From: Actinobacillus sp. GY-402
Lineage (GTDB): Bacteria > Pseudomonadota > Gammaproteobacteria > Enterobacterales > Pasteurellaceae
Assembly (NCBI RefSeq): GCF_014843355.1
Contig: NZ_CP062137.1
Span: 1,240,001-1,304,000 of the forward strand
DNA: 64,000 nucleotides
Direction of reading: 5' to 3'
The translations under genes were made by a program, and so were the position numbers. How positions within the stretch are numbered: the first letter of the stretch is position 1; every line of letters begins with the position of its first letter. The notes beneath the pieces were generated by a model. That model saw only the letters and a list, made by a program, of their open reading frames with translations, was not told the origin of the DNA and did no database searches. Of this stretch, positions 51,610 through 59,233 are shown piece after piece.

Positions 51610-52620
51610 ATGAACATGCCATCTCGCATAATAAAACTGCCGGAAAACTTGCGGGAACAATCCGGCAGCGAACAAATCAGCCCTTTGTCGCTTTCCCTGG
51701 ATGCCCGCCCGATTAACGTTAACGTGCAGCAACCGCCGGAAAATATGCCCGCTTATCATTGGCACGGACATATCGAAATCAATATTCCCTTCGATGACGA
51801 CGTAGAATATATTTTCAACGAAAACAATACGGTTATTCGTGCGGGACACATCGGCATTTTCTGGGCTTCCGTTCCTCATCGGCTAATTGACAAACGCCAC
51901 TGTCAGACGATGGCGGTATTTGATATTCCCGTTTACCAATTTCTGTCCTGGCAACTGTCGCAAAATCTGATCAATCACATCACTCACGGCATTATCATTC
52001 AATCGAAAAATCCGCATTTAGTCAGTTTATTTGAAGTTAGGCGCTGGGAAAAAGAATTGGAATTTGAAGATCCGAACCGTCATCAACTGGTTTACGACGA
52101 AATTCAACTGATGATCAAACGTATCAGTTTGGACGGTTGGACGTTATTGCTGGAACTGCCGAAAACCGTCAGTCATCAAATTTCCGGCTCCAGACATGCA
52201 CAGAATTATGTTCGAACGATGCTTGATTACATCGCCAATCATTATAATGAGCCGCTCACCGTACAAGCGGTGGCCGGCGCGGTGGGATTAAATAGCAACT
52301 ATGCGATGGGCTTATTCCAAAGCGCCATGCAGCTTACCATCAAACAATACATTATGATGATGCGCATCAATCATGCCAAGGCTCTGCTGAGCGACACCAA
52401 TAAAAGCATGCTGGATATTTCGCTCACCACCGGCTTTGGTTCGATCAGTCGCTTTTACGACAATTTTCTAAAATACACCGGTCTTTCGCCCAACAAATAC
52501 CGCAAACAGATCCGCGCCAAAGACAGCTGGTCGGCGCAAGGGCTCATTCCCACCAACCAATCCGTGAAAGGCGCCAGCACGGGCGAAAAATTAATCACCA
52601 AAAACATTCGGCAACTCTAA
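51610..52620 (+). CDS. melR: Melibiose operon regulator, AraC family
   Basis: The 336-residue protein follows E. coli MelR throughout: cupin-like sensor with [54 protein letters not shown], then two helix-turn-helix motifs ([71 protein letters not shown]). The last 35 residues are longer than in E. coli and look unstructured. It is divergent from melB, the same arrangement as E. coli melR/melAB, so activation of the melB-galactosidase genes by melibiose is expected. Confidence 0.94.
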   Translation: MNMPSRIIKLPENLREQSGSEQISPLSLSLDARPINVNVQQPPENMPAYHWHGHIEINIPFDDDVEYIFNENNTVIRAGHIGIFWASVPHRLIDKRHCQTMAVFDIPVYQFLSWQLSQNLINHITHGIIIQSKNPHLVSLFEVRRWEKELEFEDPNRHQLVYDEIQLMIKRISLDGWTLLLELPKTVSHQISGSRHAQNYVRTMLDYIANHYNEPLTVQAVAGAVGLNSNYAMGLFQSAMQLTIKQYIMMMRINHAKALLSDTNKSMLDISLTTGFGSISRFYDNFLKYTGLSPNKYRKQIRAKDSWSAQGLIPTNQSVKGASTGEKLITKNIRQL

Positions 52621-52639
52621 CTCTAAACAAGGACAATTT

Positions 52640-53356
52640 ATGCAATTTCCCTCTCTTCAATCCGCCGCATTTATCCGTCGCTACAAACGCTTTATGGCGG
52701 ACGTAGAACGGCCGAACGGCGAAATCATCACCCTTCACTGCGCCAACACCGGCGCCATGACCGGCTGCGCGGAAAAAGGCGACACCGTCTGGTATTCCGA
52801 TTCCCAAAGCGCCACGCGGAAATATCCCTGCTCCTGGGAACTGACTCAACTTGCAAACGGCAATCTGGTTTGCATCAACACTCACCGTTCCAACCAATTA
52901 GTGCACGAAGCCTTACAAAACAAAGGGATTAAAGAACTCGCCGACTATTCGGAAATTTACCCCGAAGTCAAATACGGCGAAGAAAACAGCCGCATCGATT
53001 TCCTGCTGAAAGGCGAAGGCTTGCCCGATTGTTACGTAGAAGTAAAATCCATCACCTTAGTAAAAAACAACATCGGCATGTTTCCCGACGCCGTAACCAG
53101 CCGCGGACAAAAACACATCCGCGAATTACTCGCCGCGAAAAAACAAGGACATCGCGCCGTCGTGCTATTCGCCGGTCTGCACGACGGTTTCGATTGTTTC
53201 AAAATCGCCGAATACATCGATCCCGAATACGACCGGCTGTTAAAAAACGCCATGCAACAAGGCGTGGAAGCTTACGCCTACGCGGGAAAATTCGAGAAAA
53301 TACAAGGCATTCCCACCGCACTTTCGCTAACGCATAAAGTGTCGTTCATCGAATGA
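52640..53356 (+). CDS. sfsA: Sugar fermentation stimulation protein SfsA homolog
   Basis: The 238-residue protein matches Sfs[66 protein letters not shown], and [10 protein letters not shown] / [13 protein letters not shown], which resembles a restriction-endonuclease-like fold with E-V-K. The family was named for stimulating maltose use in E. coli and is reported to bind DNA; its true role is unclear. It follows melR by 19 bases with AAGGA upstream. Its 3' part contains an uptake core (53315). Confidence 0.92.
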   Translation: MQFPSLQSAAFIRRYKRFMADVERPNGEIITLHCANTGAMTGCAEKGDTVWYSDSQSATRKYPCSWELTQLANGNLVCINTHRSNQLVHEALQNKGIKELADYSEIYPEVKYGEENSRIDFLLKGEGLPDCYVEVKSITLVKNNIGMFPDAVTSRGQKHIRELLAAKKQGHRAVVLFAGLHDGFDCFKIAEYIDPEYDRLLKNAMQQGVEAYAYAGKFEKIQGIPTALSLTHKVSFIE

Positions 53357-53395
53357 AAATATGTCGGTTAACGCGTTTTAACGGGATTAAAATAT

Positions 53396-53465
53396 AAAAA
53401 GTGCGGTCAAAATTTTGAATGTTTTTTGAATTAAAAAAACAAGCGAAAATTTGACCGCACTTTTT
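53396..53465. terminator. Large inverted uptake-sequence hairpin between sfsA and feo
   Basis: AAAAAGTGCGGTCAAAATTTT (left arm, from 53396) pairs with AAAATTTGACCGCACTTTTT (53446-53465). The loop contains a further TGTTTTTT...AAAAAACA palindrome. The two convergent transcription units both end here. Confidence 0.85.
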
Positions 53466-53480
53466 GCTGCGTTAACGGTT

Positions 53481-53624
53481 TTACGGACAGCCTTTTTTGC
53501 CGCCGCAGCGATCACAGCCGCCGCACAGATCGTTCTTAGCCGTTTTGGACTTAAACACAAATTTACGTAATAGGTACAATACGCAAACGCCGATAATGAG
53601 GCCGACAATAATAGATTGTTCCAT
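53481..53624 (-). CDS. FeoB-associated Cys-rich small membrane protein
   Basis: The 47-residue product is not similar to E. coli FeoC but fits the FeoB-associated Cys-rich membrane protein family (PF12669). It has one N-terminal membrane helix (about residues 4-20, with a Cys at 14), a basic stretch, then C-G-G-C-D-R-C (34-40) and a final Cys46 before the terminal Pro. GAGGA lies nine bases before the ATG, and the start is one base beyond the feoB stop, so translation is probably coupled. A role in ferrous-iron uptake with FeoB is inferred from position; a redox or metal-handling job for the cysteines is plausible but unproven. Confidence 0.8.
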   Translation of the reverse strand: MEQSIIVGLIIGVCVLYLLRKFVFKSKTAKNDLCGGCDRCGGKKGCP

Positions 53625-53625
53625 A

Positions 53626-55497
53626 TTAGAAGATCCTCATAGAAATTTGGTATACCGCAAACGAGAATACGTAAGCCAGCGCGAACAGATAACCCGCAAT
53701 CAGCAAGGTTTTTTTGGTCGAATTGACTTCCCGTTTAATCACCGCCAGCGTCGCCATACACATCGGCGCATAAACGTACCAAGCTAAAAAAGCCAGCGCC
53801 GTCGGGATTCCCCATTGTTCGTGTACGATCGGCACCAAGGCGTTCTGAATGGCCTCATCCGAACCGCTTGCACCGACCGCATAAACCGTGCCCAATGCTG
53901 CCACCACCACTTCACGAGCGGCAATCCCCGGAATCATGGCGATACACATTTGCCAGGTGAATCCTAAAGGCGCAAAAATCGGTTGGATAAGATTGCCCAG
54001 CATACCGGCAAAGCTATAATCAATGGCCGCGGCCGTGGCGCCTTCCGGCGTTGCCGGAAAACTGACCAGCGCCCATAAAATCACGCTTAAAGCAAAAATA
54101 ACCGTTCCCGCCCGTTTCAGGAAAGCCGCCACTTTATCCCACAAACTGGATAAAATGTGTTGAAAATTCGGTAAACGGAACGTCGGCAATTCCATTAATA
54201 ACGGGAATTGACGAATGCTGCCTTTGCGACGGGCGAGGCGCTTCATAATGTAAGCCACCAATCCGGCGGAAAACACGCCGATAAAATATAACCCGAACAA
54301 CACCAAACCTTGCAGATTAAAAACGCCCCAGACCGTTTGATCCGGAATCACCGCACCGATAATCAGCGCATAAACGGGCAATCTCGCAGAACAGGTCAAC
54401 ATCGGAGCAATGGCGATGGTCACTAACCGTTCGCGGGGATCCTGAATGGTTCTGGCCGACATCACCGAAGGCACCGCGCAGGCGAAGCTGGACAACAGCG
54501 GGATGAATGCCCGGCCGGATAAGCCGCTGGTGGATAACAAATTATCCAAAAGAAACGCCGCCCGCGGTAAATAGCCGGAATCTTCCAGTAACAAAATAAA
54601 AGCAAACAAAATTGCGATTTGCGGAACGAACACCAAAACACTACCCACGCCGGCAATCACGCCGTTGAGTATTAAATCCCGCAATATTCCTTCCGGAATC
54701 AAAGTGGCAACCCATTCTCCCAGACTTGTAAAAAGATCTTCAATGGAATCCATCACGGGTGCGGACCAGGAATAAACCGCCTGAAACACCAATAATAAAA
54801 CCAGCAGTAATAAGACGAATCCCCAAACGGGATGTAAGGTGAGACGGTCTAATCGTTGGTGCCATTGCGGCATAACCATTTCCGTTTTAACCGTTTGCGC
54901 CAGAATTTCTTCGACCTGCGCATACAAGGCATTGCTATCAAGGGATTCCAACAGTTTTACCGCTTGATTGCCGTCAATACCGACGCTGTCACGCGGCAAA
55001 TTGGCGATGGCGTTTTTTACGCCGCGGATACCGTCTCGCCGGATGGCCACGGTTTCCAAAACGGGAACTCCCAACAACTCGGCGAGCTTTTTCTCGTCAA
55101 TGGTTAAACCGCGGGAACGGGCCACGTCAATCAGATTTAACGATACCACCATCGGCAGCCCCAGCATTTTTAACTCCAGCACCATGCGTAAGGTCATGCG
55201 TAAATTGGTGGCATCGGCAACGGCAATAATACCGCCAATTTTTCTGCCGTATTTCCCTAAAATTTCATCGCGGGCGACGGCTTCATCAAGAGTGGTGGTG
55301 CGTAAACTATAAGTACCGGGTAAATCGATGATGCTTACCGAAGGATCATCGACAAATAACCCTTCGCGCCGCTCGACCGTTACGCCGGGATAATTGGCCA
55401 CTTTCGCATTGGAGCCCGTTAATCCGTTAAAAAGTACGGTTTTCCCGCAATTGGGTGCGCCGACTAAAGCAAAATAAGTCAGTTTATCTTGATTCAT
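53626..55497 (-). CDS. feoB: Ferrous iron transporter FeoB
   Basis: FeoB imports Fe(II) across the inner membrane. The 623-residue protein has a GTPase domain (G1 GAPNCGKT, G2 region PGVTVERREG, G3 DLPGTYSL, G4 NLID), a GDI-like helical spacer, and a membrane part with the two Gate motifs (LLSSFACAVPSVMSARTI and PGIAAREVVVAALGTVYA) and conserved TCSARLPVY cysteine. It is shorter than E. coli FeoB (773), matching the compact forms of other Pasteurellaceae as far as I recall. G1 has Ala and Cys where E. coli has Asn and Ser. feoA lies 44 bases upstream. Confidence 0.95.
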   Translation of the reverse strand: MNQDKLTYFALVGAPNCGKTVLFNGLTGSNAKVANYPGVTVERREGLFVDDPSVSIIDLPGTYSLRTTTLDEAVARDEILGKYGRKIGGIIAVADATNLRMTLRMVLELKMLGLPMVVSLNLIDVARSRGLTIDEKKLAELLGVPVLETVAIRRDGIRGVKNAIANLPRDSVGIDGNQAVKLLESLDSNALYAQVEEILAQTVKTEMVMPQWHQRLDRLTLHPVWGFVLLLLVLLLVFQAVYSWSAPVMDSIEDLFTSLGEWVATLIPEGILRDLILNGVIAGVGSVLVFVPQIAILFAFILLLEDSGYLPRAAFLLDNLLSTSGLSGRAFIPLLSSFACAVPSVMSARTIQDPRERLVTIAIAPMLTCSARLPVYALIIGAVIPDQTVWGVFNLQGLVLFGLYFIGVFSAGLVAYIMKRLARRKGSIRQFPLLMELPTFRLPNFQHILSSLWDKVAAFLKRAGTVIFALSVILWALVSFPATPEGATAAAIDYSFAGMLGNLIQPIFAPLGFTWQMCIAMIPGIAAREVVVAALGTVYAVGASGSDEAIQNALVPIVHEQWGIPTALAFLAWYVYAPMCMATLAVIKREVNSTKKTLLIAGYLFALAYVFSFAVYQISMRIF

Positions 55498-55541
55498 TAC
55501 GTTTATCTTGGTTATAAGAAAATTATCAGGCTATTAATCGG

Positions 55542-55802
55542 TTATTTATTGATATGACAAAGAATTTTACTGGCTTCTGCGGCACGTAAAGAAAACTGCG
55601 ATAAGTTACTTAATCTCACCGCAAACGGACCTTTGCCGAAAACGCCGGCCGCCACCACTTCCACCGGCATGCCTTTCGAAAAGCCTAAATCCGCCAAACG
55701 GCGGCTGACTAACCCGTCCAGCTCGCCGAATGCGTGATTGGCGACGATGGAATCAATATAAGCGACATTTCCTTTGCTGAGTTGAGATAAAGGAACAACC
55801 AT
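55542..55802 (-). CDS. feoA: Ferrous iron transport protein A
   Basis: FeoA is a small SH3-like cytosolic partner needed for FeoB function. The 86-residue protein shows the family pattern L-S-x-L-x-x-G, RRLADLGFSKGMPVEVV, GPFAVRL and a C-terminal SLRAAEASKI. GGAG lies upstream of the ATG. It heads feoA-feoB-Cys-rich protein behind a TATAAT promoter and a Fur-like site. Confidence 0.92.
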   Translation of the reverse strand: MVVPLSQLSKGNVAYIDSIVANHAFGELDGLVSRRLADLGFSKGMPVEVVAAGVFGKGPFAVRLSNLSQFSLRAAEASKILCHINK

Positions 55803-55843
55803 AATGAATACTCCGTTTTAAATTGGTTTTAGCCTAGCGTCGA

Positions 55844-55888
55844 ATTATACACCCGACTTACCGCCAATAAATGATAATTATTCCTAAT
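55844..55888 (-). promoter_or_regulatory. feo promoter with Fur-like box
   Basis: TATAAT (55844-55849, minus strand) lies about 45 bases upstream of feoA. AATGATAATTATTCCTAA (about 55870-55887), overlapping the -35 position, matches the GATAAT-type repeats of Fur boxes. Iron repression is therefore likely. Confidence 0.65.
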
Positions 55889-56092
55889 GTTGATTTTGAT
55901 CAGTTTTTTGCGTTTAAAAAAGGTTGCGAATCGCCTTAAATTTCCGATGATCACGGCTAAAGCCTCCCGCTTTCGCCCGAAAGCGTCACTGAGTTAAAAA
56001 GTGCGGAAGATTTTCAGCACGTTTTTTTCATAATCTTGAAAAATCCGGAATCGAACACATATTTGTTATACCGTTATGCGCATTCGGCTAAC

Positions 56093-56123
56093 AAAAAAGC
56101 CGCAAGCAAACAGCTTACGGCTT
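56093..56123 (-). terminator. Terminator of tRNA-Ser
   Basis: On the minus strand AAGCCGTAAGC and GCTTGCGGCTT pair with one mismatch around TGTTT and continue into a T-run, nine bases beyond the tRNA CCA end. Confidence 0.85.
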
Positions 56124-56131
56124 ATAAAAAG

Positions 56132-56221
56132 TGGCGGAGGAACTGAGATTCGAACTCAGGGAGGGCGCAAACCCTCGCCGGTTTTCAAGACCGGTGCATT
56201 CAACCGCTCTGCCATTCCTCC
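56132..56221 (-). tRNA. serT: tRNA-Ser (anticodon UGA)
   Basis: A 90-base tRNA folds on the minus strand: acceptor GGAGGAA with TTCCTCC, discriminator G and encoded CCA; anticodon stem CCGGT/ACCGG with loop CTTGAAA, anticodon TGA; a long variable arm GAGGGTTTGCGCCCTC typical of serine tRNAs; and T arm CTGAG-TTCGAAT-CTCAG. It is next to yccA, as serT is in E. coli. Confidence 0.97.
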
Positions 56222-56236
56222 GTCGAAGTGCGGAGA

Positions 56237-56265
56237 AATATAATATAGTTTTACGATGAGGTAAA
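56237..56265 (-). promoter_or_regulatory. Probable promoter of tRNA-Ser
   Basis: TTTACC, 17 bases and TATATT on the minus strand lie just upstream of the tRNA 5' end, leaving a leader of about ten bases. Confidence 0.5.
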
Positions 56266-56414
56266 CTAAAATTTTAGAAAATTGTCTTAACAGACGATAT
56301 TTTGTCCAGCGTCGATGAAAATATCGCCGACAACATAAAAAAACATTTTGACTTTTATCAAATTTAACTTTAATTTAACAACAATTTTATTGACTCTCTA
56401 TTGAAGGAAAGACT

Positions 56415-57086
56415 ATGCAACAATCCCGTATTGTTTTCGATTCCCGCGATCAGGCTTCTTTATTGCTAAGCACCCACAAAGTGCTGCGTAACACCTATTT
56501 TTTATTGGGTTTAACGCTGGCTTTTTCTGCGCTGGTCGCTTACATTTCCATGTCCCTTAACCTGCCTAGCCCGGGTATTTTAATTACCTTGGTAGGTTTT
56601 TACGGATTACTGTTCCTAACGCACTCATTGGCCAACAGCGGCGCGGGGATTTTGGCGGCGTTCGCCTTTACCGGTTTTCTCGGTTACACTTTGGGCCCAA
56701 TCCTTAATATGTATGTAGGCGCCGGCTTAAGCGATCTGGTTGTATTGGCTTTAGGCGGAACCGCTGCGGTCTTCTTCGCTTGTTCGGCTTATGTATTGAC
56801 CACGCAAAAAGATATGTCGTTCCTTGCCGGTATGATGTTCTCTTTATTCATCGTGTTGTTAATCGGTATGATCGCCAACATATTCCTGAACATGCCGGCA
56901 TTGCATATCGCGATGAGCGCGCTTTTCGTGGTATTTTCCAGTGCGGCGATTTTGTTTGAAACCAGCAACATTATTCACGGCGGCGAAACCAACTATATCC
57001 GCGCAACAGTCAGCCTGTTTGTGTCGCTTTACAATCTGTTCATCAGTTTATTGAATTTATTAACGATTTTCAGCCGCGACGAATAA
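56415..57086 (+). CDS. yccA: Inner membrane protein YccA (Bax inhibitor-1 family)
   Basis: The 223-residue, seven-helix membrane protein is similar to E. coli YccA over its length: [54 protein letters not shown] and [29 protein letters not shown]. YccA is a substrate and modulator of the FtsH membrane protease and belongs to the BI-1/TMBIM family. AAGGAAAG precedes the ATG. A 9-base inverted repeat lies in its leader (56295-56326). The following terminator separates it from tusE. Confidence 0.94.
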   Translation: MQQSRIVFDSRDQASLLLSTHKVLRNTYFLLGLTLAFSALVAYISMSLNLPSPGILITLVGFYGLLFLTHSLANSGAGILAAFAFTGFLGYTLGPILNMYVGAGLSDLVVLALGGTAAVFFACSAYVLTTQKDMSFLAGMMFSLFIVLLIGMIANIFLNMPALHIAMSALFVVFSSAAILFETSNIIHGGETNYIRATVSLFVSLYNLFISLLNLLTIFSRDE

Positions 57087-57104
57087 TCAGCGCGAATCAT
57101 CATA

Positions 57105-57129
57105 AACGCCCCGTTTCGGGGCGTTTTGT
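57105..57129 (+). terminator. yccA terminator
   Basis: AACGCCCCG, loop TTT and CGGGGCGTT are followed by TTGTT. It lies 18 bases after the yccA stop and 17 bases before tusE. Confidence 0.85.
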
Positions 57130-57146
57130 TCTTCATAAGGAAAATT

Positions 57147-57476
57147 ATGTTAACGGTTAACCAACAACAGATTGAAACCGATCCGGCCGGTTATTTAATG
57201 GATTTAAACCAATGGACGCCGGATGTGGCCCGCGCCATCGCGGAAAAAGAAGGTATCGTATTAACGGACGCACACTGGGAAGTGATTGATTTTGTGCGCG
57301 ATTTTTATCTGGAATATAAAACTTCTCCCGCCATTCGAATGTTAGTGAAAGCCATGGCGAAAAAATTAGGCGAAGAAAAAGGCAACAGCCGCTATTTGCA
57401 ACGCCTTTTCCCGGACGGTCCGGCGAAACAGGCGACAAAACTGGCGGGCTTGCCGAAACCGGCAAAATGCCTTTAA
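57147..57476 (+). CDS. tusE: Sulfur relay protein TusE (DsrC family)
   Basis: TusE accepts persulfide sulfur from the TusBCD complex and passes it to MnmA for 2-thiolation of tRNA wobble uridine. The 109-residue protein has the family sequences [41 protein letters not shown] and [31 protein letters not shown], with the catalytic Cys next to last. ATG 57147 is used because AAGGAAA lies directly upstream; an in-frame start seven codons earlier overlaps the yccA terminator. Confidence 0.95.
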   Translation: MLTVNQQQIETDPAGYLMDLNQWTPDVARAIAEKEGIVLTDAHWEVIDFVRDFYLEYKTSPAIRMLVKAMAKKLGEEKGNSRYLQRLFPDGPAKQATKLAGLPKPAKCL

Positions 57477-57506
57477 TTTCCTATTCGGTAAGCCAAATCC
57501 GGTGCT

Positions 57507-57548
57507 AAAGTGCGGTCAAAAAATGCGACGTTTTTTGCCCGCACTTTT
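57507..57548. terminator. Inverted uptake-sequence pair between tusE and acyP
   Basis: AAAGTGCGGtCAAAAAA and TTTTTTGcCCGCACTTT pair around a short loop, one arm with the T-ending core (57508) and one with the G-ending core (57538). It lies between convergent genes and can end both. Confidence 0.85.
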
Positions 57549-57569
57549 CGTTTTCAGTGGCGCCCAGCG

Positions 57570-57842
57570 TTAACGTTCGATGGAAAAACGGCTGAATACG
57601 CGTCCGCCCGCATATTCCTGCTCGATTAAATTTGTCACCTCAGCCGTGGGCGGGCCTTGTTCCAGCCATTCTCTGAAGGCGGCAATCTGTTCGGCGGATC
57701 CCGCGGCGACCACACGAACCGAACCGTCGATTTGATTTTTCACGTAGCCATGAATCCCTAATTTATTGGCTTCACGTGCGGTGAAAAAACGAAATCCCAC
57801 GCCCTGCACACATCCGTAAACGGTAAATTGTCGTTGTATCAT
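57570..57842 (-). CDS. yccX: Acylphosphatase
   Basis: Acylphosphatase hydrolyses carboxyl-phosphate bonds in small molecules. The 90-residue protein contains the catalytic loop GCVQGVGFRFFT (Arg) and GIHGYVKNQIDGSVRVVAAG with the catalytic Asn. AGGAG lies seven bases before ATG 57842; a GTG one codon earlier is also possible. It is convergent with tusE, and yccX-tusE-yccA adjacency is conserved with E. coli. Confidence 0.95.
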   Translation of the reverse strand: MIQRQFTVYGCVQGVGFRFFTAREANKLGIHGYVKNQIDGSVRVVAAGSAEQIAAFREWLEQGPPTAEVTNLIEQEYAGGRVFSRFSIER

Positions 57843-57986
57843 CACGCCACTCCTTGATTTATTTCAGAAATTTGCGATTTTTTTACGGCTGACTATTCCT
57901 ATTTCATCGAAATTAGCATAGCATACAAACTAACACTTTCATCATTAAAGTGAAGTTTTATGTTTTATTTCTCCCAAGGAGTTGCT

Positions 57987-58649
57987 ATGAAATTTCGTTT
58001 AGCTGCCGTTGCTGCTTCGGCATTACTCGCGAGTTCCGCCAGTTTCGCAGGCATGGTTACCGCTTCATCAAATATTGATTTTTTAGCGGTCGACGGACAA
58101 AAGGCAAGCAAATCTTTATTAAAAGAAAGCCGTTCGTTCAATGTCAATGATACCAACACTCACCAAGTGGTCGTGCGCGTATCGGAATTAATTCGCGAAG
58201 GATCCGATCGTAATTTATTTGAAAGCGATCCGATTGTAGTAACATTCCAGGGTTCTACCGAAGACGTTCAAATTTCCGCACCGCGTTTAACCAACGAGCG
58301 CGAAGCCAATAATTTTAAAGCGAATCCTAAAATCACGGTGAAAACCGTTTCCGGCACGGAAATCGCCACGAAGCAGGATTATTTGAAACAGGAAGGTTTC
58401 CTGCCCGGTGTGAATTTAGAAGAAAATCTGTCTAACTACAACCAGTCCGGCGCCACCGCTTCCGTAGCGGGCTTCGCCACTGCGTCCATGCCGGCTGCCG
58501 TCGGCACCGTTCAAAACGGTAAAGTGAAGAAGGGCAAAGTAACCGTTCAGGGCGAAAACGCCGCGGAACAAATGCTGCAATACTGGTATCAACAAGCGGA
58601 CAAAGAAACGCAGGAACGTTTCTTAAACTGGGTGAAAACGCAAAAATAA
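57987..58649 (+). CDS. yccT: DUF2057 (UPF0319) periplasmic protein YccT
   Basis: The 220-residue product has a clear signal peptide (MKFRLAAVAASALLASSASFAG, cut near residue 21) and matches the DUF2057/UPF0319 family of secreted proteins found in Pasteurellaceae, Vibrio and enterobacteria. Conserved parts include FLAVDGQKASKS, HQVVVRVSELIREGS and a C-terminal AAEQMLQYWYQQADKETQERFLNW. The function is not established. AAGGAG six bases before ATG 57987 decides the start over the upstream ATG at 57960. Confidence 0.88.
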   Translation: MKFRLAAVAASALLASSASFAGMVTASSNIDFLAVDGQKASKSLLKESRSFNVNDTNTHQVVVRVSELIREGSDRNLFESDPIVVTFQGSTEDVQISAPRLTNEREANNFKANPKITVKTVSGTEIATKQDYLKQEGFLPGVNLEENLSNYNQSGATASVAGFATASMPAAVGTVQNGKVKKGKVTVQGENAAEQMLQYWYQQADKETQERFLNWVKTQK

Positions 58650-58664
58650 GCTTTTAATTGATGC

Positions 58665-58690
58665 AAAAAGTGAGCTTAGCTCACTTTTTT
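58665..58690 (+). terminator. yccT terminator
   Basis: AAAAAGTGAGC, loop TTA and GCTCACTTTTTT form a perfect intrinsic terminator 15 bases after the stop. Confidence 0.9.
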
Positions 58691-58777
58691 ATTAGAAGCT
58701 CAAGGCGATTTATCGCCTATGATTTTGCGAAAAAACTTCGTCAATTTTGACCGCACTTTTAAGGCTGTTTGAAGACT

Positions 58778-59233
58778 ATGGCGCTGATTCTTAATATTCT
58801 AAATTTCGTTCTGGGCGGTTTTGCCGTTACGCTGGGTTGGTTAATCGCCACGATATTCAGCGCCGTGTTGATTATCACCCTGCCTTATACGCGAAGTTGT
58901 TGGGAAATTACTAAAATGTCGCTGATTCCCTTTGGGAACGATATTGTTCACGTGAAATATCTGGAACCGAAAAGCGCGGCGCAAAATACGCTCGGTTCCG
59001 TGCTGAATCTGGTTTGGTTTATTCTTTTCGGGTGGTGGTTGTGTCTTGCTCATATCTTTGTGGGCATTGCTCAATGTCTGTCCGTTATCGGCATTCCGAC
59101 CGGCCTGGCGCATTTCAAACTGGCGCCGATTTCGCTTTTTCCCGTGGGGCAGCGCGTAGTATCAAAAGAAACCGCTCAATTGGCTCGTCAATACGCAGCC
59201 GAAAAAGAATTTGAATCAAAACGCAATGCTTAA
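58778..59233 (+). CDS. yccF: Inner membrane protein YccF
   Basis: The 151-residue protein is similar to E. coli YccF: ILNILNFVLGGFAVTLGWLIATI, TLPYTRSCWEITKMSLIPFGN, LFGWWLCLAHIFVGIAQCLSVIGIPTGLAHFKLAPISLFPVG, REVVSKETAQ-type end. It has two to three hydrophobic blocks (DUF307 repeats). The function is unknown. I use ATG 58778; a TTG three codons upstream is in frame. Its 3' end overlaps yccS, which suggests a two-gene unit as in E. coli. Confidence 0.9.
   Translation: MALILNILNFVLGGFAVTLGWLIATIFSAVLIITLPYTRSCWEITKMSLIPFGNDIVHVKYLEPKSAAQNTLGSVLNLVWFILFGWWLCLAHIFVGIAQCLSVIGIPTGLAHFKLAPISLFPVGQRVVSKETAQLARQYAAEKEFESKRNA

Larger units (their letters stand above)
55803..56131. other. Intergenic region feoA to tRNA-Ser
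   Basis: This 329-base stretch has no credible gene. It holds the feo promoter and Fur-like site (55844-55888), a perfect short hairpin GCTTTCG-ccc-CGAAAGC near 55970 without a T-run, a degenerate uptake core ending in A (near 55998), and the tRNA terminator (56093-56123). Confidence 0.6.

Noticed and set aside
53387..53608. 73-codon minus-strand frame between sfsA and feoB
   Set aside because: It overlaps the Cys-rich 47-residue gene in another frame and runs into the terminator hairpin; the 47-residue frame has a ribosome site and a recognisable family pattern.
55969..55990. Hairpin GCTTTCG-ccc-CGAAAGC as a small RNA terminator
   Set aside because: There is no T-run on either strand and no upstream promoter, so no RNA gene can be supported.
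55888..55998. 36-codon plus-strand frame starting ATGTTGATTTTG
   Set aside because: It has no ribosome site, reads through a simple hairpin, and the composition looks random.
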